Below, piece after piece: positions 9,276-14,285 of a stretch of 36,153 nucleotides of DNA. Both the position numbers and the translations under genes were made by a program. Position 1 is the first letter of the stretch. The number at the start of each line of letters is the position of its first letter. The notes beneath the pieces were generated by a model, which saw nothing but the letters and a program-made list of their open reading frames with translations, did not search any database and was not told where the DNA came from. This DNA is from Clostridia bacterium (lineage in GTDB: Bacteria > Bacillota > Clostridia > Christensenellales > Aristaeellaceae). The stretch covers positions 1-36,153 of the forward strand of contig JAUMVG010000033.1 of assembly GCA_030530315.1 (NCBI GenBank), read 5' to 3'.

Positions 9276-9304
9276 TTGACAGTCGCCGATAGTTAGTGTA
9301 TTAT
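9276..9304 (+). promoter_or_regulatory. Sigma-A promoter of the DUF3793-flavodoxin unit
   Basis: The -35 box TTGACA (9276-9281) and -10 box TATTAT (9299-9304) are separated by exactly 17 bases, a near-consensus promoter. An inverted repeat (ATAGTTA at 9289-9295 and TAACTAT at 9304-9310) straddles the -10 box, and a second palindrome follows, so the promoter is probably repressed by a dimeric regulator. Confidence 0.85.
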
Positions 9305-9313
9305 AACTATAGA

Positions 9314-9327
9314 TTAGTTACAACTAA
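9314..9327. promoter_or_regulatory. Putative DtxR/IdeR-like operator TTAG-N6-CTAA
   Basis: TTAGTTACAACTAA has two exact 6-base arms (TTAGTT/AACTAA) about an AC centre and lies just downstream of the -10 box. The same TTAG-N6-CTAA pattern occurs at 25129-25142, 33206-33219 and 33227-33240, and with one mismatch at 28069-28082. DtxR and IdeR boxes share TTAG and CTAA ends, so an iron- or manganese-dependent repressor is a reasonable candidate. No regulator gene lies in the window. Confidence 0.5.
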
Positions 9328-9346
9328 CACATTGCGAGGATATGTC

Positions 9347-9904
9347 ATGCTGGAACGTGCGATCATTGATCATGCTTCGCCCACGCTGGCGCGGTTGAAG
9401 CTGGGCAACCTTTTCAACCATACCATGGAGAGCGGCTTTCCCACGGAATATGCCAGGCTGCGCCGGCAGCTCATGGACAAGGGCGTGACGATGACGATCC
9501 TGAAGGTTGCGCACGGCAAGGCGCTGATCTACATCTATAGAGCCAGGGAACTGGAGAAGGCGCTCATGAGCGATGGCGTGCGGCGGCTGCTTCGCGCCTG
9601 CGGCTATGATTCCTTCGATGTCAACGGAGCGCTGGATACACTGAAAGCCCGCCTGAACGGCATCGACGCCTTTCCCCATGAGATCGGCGTGTTCCTGGGC
9701 TATCCGCTGGAGGATGTCGTGGGTTTCATTGAAAACGGCGGCAGGAACTGCCTGTCCTGCGGCTGCTGGAAGGTGTATTCCAACGAATGCGAGGCGCTCA
9801 AGGCATTTGAACGCTATGAAAAGTGCAAAGCAGTCTATCAGAGGCTGTTTGCGTCGGGCTGCCCGCTGACCCGCTTGACGGTGGCGGCCAGGTCGGCATC
9901 ATAA
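9347..9904 (+). CDS. DUF3793 family protein
   Basis: A 185-residue soluble protein matching the DUF3793 family. It has an N-terminal SPTLARLKLGNLF segment, a central YIYR followed by FPHEIGVFLGYPLEDVVGFI, and a C-terminal GxNCLSCGCWKVYSN motif with three clustered cysteines (around residue 145). DUF3793 genes in Clostridia commonly sit beside flavodoxin and iron-uptake genes, as here. The biochemical role is unknown; the cysteine cluster suggests metal or iron-sulfur binding. ATG 9347 is chosen because GAGGA lies 6 bases upstream and the protein then begins with a normal MLERAIIDHASP. The near-consensus promoter and overlapping palindromes suggest strong metal-regulated expression. Confidence 0.75.
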   Translation: MLERAIIDHASPTLARLKLGNLFNHTMESGFPTEYARLRRQLMDKGVTMTILKVAHGKALIYIYRARELEKALMSDGVRRLLRACGYDSFDVNGALDTLKARLNGIDAFPHEIGVFLGYPLEDVVGFIENGGRNCLSCGCWKVYSNECEALKAFERYEKCKAVYQRLFASGCPLTRLTVAARSAS

Positions 9905-9960
9905 TACTCTTCTCACTCTAAACCGCAGCATCTTTGGGCGTCTTTTCCGCTCTGGCTTAG

Positions 9961-9991
9961 CGAAGCTTCGGTCAACGATGCTATAGCATCG
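9961..9991. repeat. Two adjacent perfect palindromes in the leader of the flavodoxin gene
   Basis: CGAAGCTTCG (9961-9970) and CGATGCTATAGCATCG (9976-9991) are exact palindromes five bases apart, inside the 181-base gap between DUF3793 and flavodoxin. They resemble the short-hairpin repeats found elsewhere in the window (13541-13625, 27880-27894). No promoter close to consensus is evident in this gap, so the flavodoxin may be transcribed from 9276. Confidence 0.5.
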
Positions 9992-10085
9992 CCTCCCTCC
10001 GCTCCGCGTTGTCAGATCAAAAAATCCATCCAAAATCTTGTTGTATTTTAGAATGAGAATAGCATAAAAAAGGAGAGAATGAAAA

Positions 10086-10493
10086 ATGAGCAAGGTTGCA
10101 GTTGTTTTCTACAGCGGTTCCGGCAACACCGAGGCCATGGCGGACGTGATCGTGAACGCTCTGGGCGCGGACAAGATCGAGGCGGAGGCCTTCGGCGCGG
10201 CGAAGGTCGCGGACTACGACGCCATCGCCTTCGGCTGCCCGGCCATGGGCGACGAGGTGTTGGAGGAGACCATCTTCCAGCCCATGTGGGACGACGTGAA
10301 GACCGGCCTGGCGGGCAAGAAGGTGGCGCTGTTCGGCTCCTACGGCTGGGGCGACGGCCAGTGGATGCGCGACTGGGAAGCGGACGCCGCAAACAGCGGC
10401 GTGACCCTGGCCTGCGAGAGCGTGATCTGCAACGAGGCGCCCGACGACGAAGACAACGCTGCGCTGGAGGCGCTGGCGAAGGCCATCGGCTGA
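10086..10493 (+). CDS. Short-chain flavodoxin
   Basis: A 135-residue flavodoxin. The FMN phosphate loop S-G-S-G-N-T-E lies at residues 10-16 after the first strand (KVAVVFY). AFGCPAMGDE (about 54-63) and FGSYGWGDGQWM (about 86-97) are the isoalloxazine-binding loops. Length is typical of the short-chain class from Clostridium and Megasphaera. Flavodoxins replace ferredoxin as low-potential electron carriers under iron limitation, which matches the adjacent DUF3793 gene and the metal-type operators upstream. The ATG has AAGGAGAG 9-10 bases upstream. A terminator hairpin follows its stop. It may also donate electrons to enzymes of the methyltransferase region, but that is only a possibility. 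Confidence 0.95.
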   Translation: MSKVAVVFYSGSGNTEAMADVIVNALGADKIEAEAFGAAKVADYDAIAFGCPAMGDEVLEETIFQPMWDDVKTGLAGKKVALFGSYGWGDGQWMRDWEADAANSGVTLACESVICNEAPDDEDNAALEALAKAIG

Positions 10494-10506
10494 TCGCTTC
10501 AAAGAT

Positions 10507-10540
10507 GCCGACTGCCCTGTAGCGGGTGGTCGGCGTTTCC
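10507..10540 (+). terminator. Terminator of the flavodoxin gene
   Basis: GCCGACTGCCC (10507-10517) pairs with GGGTGGTCGGC (10524-10534) over 11 bp including two G-T wobbles, with a six-base loop and GTTTCC after it. It lies 13 bases past the flavodoxin stop. The T-run is short. Confidence 0.6.
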
Positions 10541-10565
10541 AACCCGGAGCAAGATAACTTGGGAT

Positions 10566-10774
10566 TTAATTAATTGAGACTTGAGAATTGGGAATTGAGA
10601 ATTTATGTTGAAATCCTTACGGATTTCTCTGATTAAATGGTGGCAAATCATCGTAGAATCACAAATTATGGGGCGTAATCAAAACAAATCCCGAAGGGAT
10701 TTGCACCACCATTCCCAATTCTCCATTCTCAATTCTCAATTGGGCGTCAGCCCGACAAATTCCAAGTTATCAAA
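10566..10774. repeat. MITE-like repeat family 1, complete copy
   Basis: About 205 bases without coding capacity. The left end consists of TTGAGAATTGGGAATT-type units and the right end of their reverse complement (ATTCCCAATTCTCCATTCTC), giving long imperfect terminal inverted repeats. Inside are two small hairpins: GAAATCC/GGATTTC (10610-10627, loop TTAC) and CAAATCCC/GGGATTTG (10685-10703, loop GAA). The right 84 bases are shared with positions 1-84. In both places the element ends a short way before a start codon (32 and 57 bases). An open frame from 10605 runs through the element into the next gene, but the gene's own ribosome site shows this is accidental. Confidence 0.75.
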
Positions 10775-10805
10775 CCTCCCAACCGAAAAAAAGGAGATGC
10801 ATACC

Positions 10806-13223
10806 ATGAAAAAGCTGTTGAGCCTCCTGCTGGCGCTGTGCCTGTGCGCCGCGCTGATGGTCCCGGCGATGGCCGAGGCCGAGGGCGCATACGTCCTGAT
10901 GAACATTCCCTACGTGGATTTCTACGCGGCTGAATCCGATGTCGCCGTGGACGCCGTGGCCTCCGCGACGCTGATGAAGCCCCGCGCCGGCGCGCTGGTG
11001 GGCGGCTCCTATCATGTGGATCCCGAGGGCAGCGACATTTCCGGCGTCATCTTCCCGGTTTATGTGGAGGATGTCTCTGTGCTGGCGAACCTGGGCGGCG
11101 TTGAAATCACCGACGACAGCAGCGTGGAGATCACCGTGACCCTGAGGGGCGAGGAGCAGACCGCGACCTACGCGGGCAGGGACGCCCTGTTCGAGGCCCC
11201 GAGCTATTCCTGGTATCTGCTCGACGAGCAGCCCGCGCTGTACAAGACGCTGACGATGGGCGATGCGCCCGCCTTCAGCGCCGTCGAAGGAGAAGCCAAG
11301 GCCCTCGAGGCCGGCGCGGCGATCGTCTACGACAGGCACGCGGACATCGTCATCAAGGTGGACGGCCTGGACGAGGCGCTGGGCGAGGAAACCCCGGTCA
11401 GCGGCATCGTGCTGACGGCCGACGACGGCACCCGCGTGGGACTTGCGCACCTTGCGAACTTCTGGCGCCGCGCCCAGATTGGCATGCAGCTGGATGATCC
11501 GACCTACGCCGCGCTGAAGGGCAAGCGCATCGATAAGATCGAGTACATCACCACGGGCGGCCTCTATGAGATCGATGTGGACATCCCCGTCATCGAGGAC
11601 GAGCGGCTGATCGCCCTCGCGGGCACCTACATCGAGCTGTTCCCCGAGTTCGCCCGGGAGGATTTGAAGGACTACTGGATGGAGTGCATCAAGGCCTGGA
11701 ACGTTGATGACGAGACCGCCGAGGGCTACTACCAGATGCTGACCCAGATGTTCGTGGGCAGGCTGTACGGCCAGGAGGCGATCGACGCCTACGGCGAGAA
11801 CCCGGAGGGCATGCTGTTTGACTGCTTCTTCGAGAACGGCATCGCGAAGCTGACTGTGGCGGGCGACGTGATCTCCGGCGTGGACGCGGAGGGGAACGAG
11901 CTGTTCAGCCATGCCTACAGCTATGTCGAGGACGACACCGTGACCTACTTCGGTCAGGAGATGCCCGCGGAAATGCACGTGTACAAGACCGAGGACGCGG
12001 ACGCCGGCATCTTCACCTACTTTGCGTTCAGCGACGACACCACCGGCGAGACCCAGCACGTTGAGTTCCGCTACGGAGAGGCGCTGGATAACATCGCCAG
12101 CTATACCGAGGGCGACTATGCCTATTGGCTGCCCGCCGGCATCGTGGACGGATACAAGGACAGCCTGATCCAGGATTGCATCAAGCTGTTCGTGGATGAG
12201 AACGTGGGCGAGGACCAGGGCGAAGCGGCGGAAGCCGAGCCGGAAGCGGCGGAGGATGTGATCGAAATCAGCACCGCCGAGGAGCTGGCTGCCATCAACG
12301 ACAACCTGTCCGGAAACTATGTGCTGACCGCCGACATCGACCTGGCGGGCGTGGAATGGACGCCCATCGGCGCCTACGCGCCCTCCGGCGAGAGCGAGGA
12401 GGAGCAGGAGATCCCCGCCGCCGAGACCGCCTTCACCGGCACCTTCGACGGCCAGGGACACACCATTTCCAATCTCGTCATCAATCAGCCTGAGGCGTGG
12501 GCGCAGGGTTTGTTCGGCTGCGTCGCCAACACGCGGGTGGGCAACTTCACGCTGGAGAACGCCACCGTGGACGCTCAGCTGATGGGCGCGGACGTGGTGG
12601 GCTACGCCTATTGCTCCGAGATCCACGACGTGTGGCTGTGGGGCGGCAAGGTCACGGCCCACGCGGGTGAGATGAGCGGTGAGGGCATGTACGGCGGCAT
12701 CGTCGGCGCGGGCATGGGCTCCACCGTGCGGGATTGCTCCGCCGAAGCGGAGATCGTGCTTCCGGACAATACCGCCAACGGCGGCATCGTGGGCGGCGGC
12801 CTGGAGATGACCAGCGTGATCGGCTGCATGGGCATGGGCAGCATCACCGCCGGGAACAACTGCTATGGCCTGGGCGGCGTGTCCGGCTGCGGCTTCGCAG
12901 CGGAGCAGTTCACAGACTGCACCGCGGAGGACGTGACCATCACCGCAGGCGACAACTGCTTCTGGATCGGTGGCGTCACCGGCTATGCCGGCGGCTACGC
13001 GGACGAGCAGTACGGCATGCCCGTGACCGTGTTCACGAACTGCGTTGCCAGGAACGTGGCCGTCAACGCAGGCGCAAATGCCGAAGGCATCGGCGACATC
13101 GTCGGTGCGGGCTTCTACAACGAACAGGTGGCCCAGGCCATGGGCGCGCCCTTCGACCAGCCGACCCAGTTTGAACTGGTGGATTGCGTGACGGAAGCGG
13201 CGGAGGATGAACCTGCCGCCTGA
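10806..13223 (+). CDS. Secreted protein with Tp47-like, ZinT-like and GLUG-repeat regions
   Basis: An 805-residue exported protein. The signal peptide MKKLLSLLLALCLCAALMVP ends near AMA-EA (about residue 23). Residues about 25-260 (AYVLMNIPYVDFYAAE, then VDAVASATL and FPVYVEDVSVL) resemble the Treponema Tp47 penicillin-binding domain. Residues about 265-460 resemble the ZinT/YodA lipocalin-like zinc-binding domain (LAGTYIELFP, TAEGYYQML, HVEFRYG, YAYWLPAGI), although the usual FSDH is FSDD here. An acidic linker rich in E and A follows, then GLUG-type repeats (FDGQGHTISNLVIN, GGIVGAG, GGIVGGG, GGVSGCG, GGVTGYA) to the end. GLUG regions usually form surface-exposed beta-solenoids. The start is ATG 10806, 9 bases after AAGGAG. 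I saw no sortase motif or C-terminal helix. A zinc-scavenging surface protein is plausible; domain calls are by eye. Confidence 0.7.
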   Translation: MKKLLSLLLALCLCAALMVPAMAEAEGAYVLMNIPYVDFYAAESDVAVDAVASATLMKPRAGALVGGSYHVDPEGSDISGVIFPVYVEDVSVLANLGGVEITDDSSVEITVTLRGEEQTATYAGRDALFEAPSYSWYLLDEQPALYKTLTMGDAPAFSAVEGEAKALEAGAAIVYDRHADIVIKVDGLDEALGEETPVSGIVLTADDGTRVGLAHLANFWRRAQIGMQLDDPTYAALKGKRIDKIEYITTGGLYEIDVDIPVIEDERLIALAGTYIELFPEFAREDLKDYWMECIKAWNVDDETAEGYYQMLTQMFVGRLYGQEAIDAYGENPEGMLFDCFFENGIAKLTVAGDVISGVDAEGNELFSHAYSYVEDDTVTYFGQEMPAEMHVYKTEDADAGIFTYFAFSDDTTGETQHVEFRYGEALDNIASYTEGDYAYWLPAGIVDGYKDSLIQDCIKLFVDENVGEDQGEAAEAEPEAAEDVIEISTAEELAAINDNLSGNYVLTADIDLAGVEWTPIGAYAPSGESEEEQEIPAAETAFTGTFDGQGHTISNLVINQPEAWAQGLFGCVANTRVGNFTLENATVDAQLMGADVVGYAYCSEIHDVWLWGGKVTAHAGEMSGEGMYGGIVGAGMGSTVRDCSAEAEIVLPDNTANGGIVGGGLEMTSVIGCMGMGSITAGNNCYGLGGVSGCGFAAEQFTDCTAEDVTITAGDNCFWIGGVTGYAGGYADEQYGMPVTVFTNCVARNVAVNAGANAEGIGDIVGAGFYNEQVAQAMGAPFDQPTQFELVDCVTEAAEDEPAA

Positions 13224-13238
13224 TCGATCCAATCAAAA

Positions 13239-13266
13239 TGGGAGCCCGCTGAAGGACGGGCTCCCA
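13239..13266 (+). terminator. First hairpin of a two-hairpin operon-end module
   Basis: TGGGAGCCCG and CGGGCTCCCA form a 10-bp perfect stem with an eight-base loop, 15 bases after the stop of the GLUG-repeat gene. The following 30 bases and the second hairpin are laid out as at 35948-36042, where a nearly identical GGGAG...CTCCC hairpin appears. Confidence 0.65.
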
Positions 13267-13295
13267 GGACCGCCGGAAAGGCCAGCAAACGCAAG

Positions 13296-13338
13296 AATCT
13301 CCGTTGATCAAGAAGGATCAGCGGAGATTTTGTTCTTC
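13296..13338 (+). terminator. Second hairpin, intrinsic terminator
   Basis: AATCTCCGTTGATC (13296-13309) pairs with GATCAGCGGAGATT (13316-13329) across a six-base loop, 14 bp with one wobble, followed by TTGTTCTTC. The sequence then reads TTCACGGAAACTTGGGGGAT, close to the terminal repeat of repeat family 3 at 33261 and 36102. Confidence 0.75.
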
Positions 13339-13417
13339 ACGGAAACTTGGGGGATGGGAACACCTCATCCGCCCCTATGGGCCACCTGATGGGGGGCCTA
13401 ACGGCCCGGCCTTGCTT

Positions 13418-13768
13418 ATGCTCATCCCTGACAAAAAGAAGACATTTCAGCGGTTCTTTTCCGCGATGGCGGCGTTGAAGTCCCTTGGCTTTTACGCACC
13501 GCCGCTATTACGCCCTGCGGAAGCGGCGGCAGCGCCGCGTGAATCCTTCGGATTCAAGGCGACAATCCCGTTGGGATTGTCGGTCGGCCTGCGGCCGACT
13601 GCCGACGTCACAATCCTATGGATTGGGACGCGGCACCCTGCGCGGGCTGGTCGCGCCTGCCTCTGGCAGTGGCGTGACTGCTATGCGCCAGCAAGCCTGC
13701 GGGGCTTTGCCTTCCCAACGCAAAAAAGCCCTCGCTGATTCAGTCTCATTTTAATCAGGGCTTAGTAT
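13418..13768. repeat. MITE-like repeat family 2, expanded copy
   Basis: The left end ATGCTCATCCCTGACAAAAA and right end TTTTAATCAGGGCTTAGTAT are imperfect inverted repeats. The first 80 or so and last 60 or so bases match the shorter copy at 28814-28972. This copy is about 190 bases longer because of an internal block containing four tandem short hairpins (13541-13625). Open frames through it are repeat-derived and show no gene character. It lies in the 1053-base gap between the GLUG-repeat gene and the rhamnosidase. Confidence 0.7.
13541..13625. repeat. Array of four tandem hairpins with three-base loops
   Basis: Four perfect stems follow one another: GAATCC-ttc-GGATTC (13541-13555), GACAATCCC-gtt-GGGATTGTC (13561-13581), GTCGGCC-tgc-GGCCGAC (13583-13599) and CAATCC-tat-GGATTG (13611-13625). 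Every loop is exactly three bases. The array sits inside the expanded copy of repeat family 2. Similar hairpins occur at 10685, 15264, 27880 and 31098. No function is known to me. Confidence 0.7.
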
Positions 13769-13899
13769 AACCGGCATCCCCTGCCTGAAAGGGCGTAGTG
13801 TAGCCGGGCCTGCATGTCGGGTTCGCGTGGCCCGCTTCGGGTTTGCCCGGGCTATTGGGCTTTGTTGCACGAAAGCGGCGACTGAGCTTTGCAAAAGGC

Positions 13900-13928
13900 T
13901 TGACAAAGCGGCGCCGGAGGGGTTAAAT
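13900..13928 (+). promoter_or_regulatory. Candidate promoter of the rhamnosidase locus
   Basis: TTGACA at 13900-13905 is followed 17 bases later by TTAAAT (13923-13928). It would give a leader of about 350 nt before the rhamnosidase. The leader contains a very GC-rich hairpin near 13939-13972 and a terminator-like hairpin at 14102-14136. The -10 box is weak, so this is tentative. Confidence 0.45.
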
Positions 13929-14101
13929 AAGATTGTAGGGCGGCGGCGCGGCCATGCGGCTGCCGCCGCGCCGGGAGCTGCGCCCACCTGGTTTCTGAGA
14001 GGCGGCACGCTGGAACCGCGAATAGCCCTGATCGGCGGGACTGCCTCAAAACATACAGCCTTGCATCATGCAATCGCAGGGATGGCGGAGATGCCGCACG
14101 C

Positions 14102-14136
14102 GGGCGCCGATTATGGCGCCCAACAGTGTTTTTTGA
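14102..14136 (+). terminator. Terminator-like hairpin in the rhamnosidase leader
   Basis: GGGCGCC (14102-14108) and GGCGCCC (14115-14121) form a perfect 7-bp stem around GATTAT, followed after AACAG by a GTTTTTTG run. It lies about 150 bases before the rhamnosidase start and downstream of the candidate promoter at 13900, so it could act as an attenuator or close an unseen short transcript. Confidence 0.5.
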
Positions 14137-14285
14137 AGCATCACCCGACGATCCCCGCAATGCGCTGTTTTGAGACGGTCCCGTTTCCGCAGAGGGAGAC
14201 GATGAACGCAAGGGCTTCATTTCCAGCATCTGCGGCGTGGGACGCGGGACCAAATCATCTTCAGGTGTAAGGAGGAATGCTGAGC

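Noticed and set aside
10040-10075. Fur-box-like sequence (GAATGAGAATAGCAT) before the flavodoxin gene
   Set aside because: It matches a Fur consensus only in part and lacks clear symmetry, so it is not listed as a site.
10605-10805. N-terminal extension of the GLUG-repeat protein by 67 residues
   Set aside because: It is encoded by the MITE, and a ribosome site plus a clean signal peptide place the start at 10806.
13304-14270. Open frames of about 145 residues in the gap before the rhamnosidase
   Set aside because: They run through MITE and hairpin repeats, have no recognisable domain and no suitable ribosome site.
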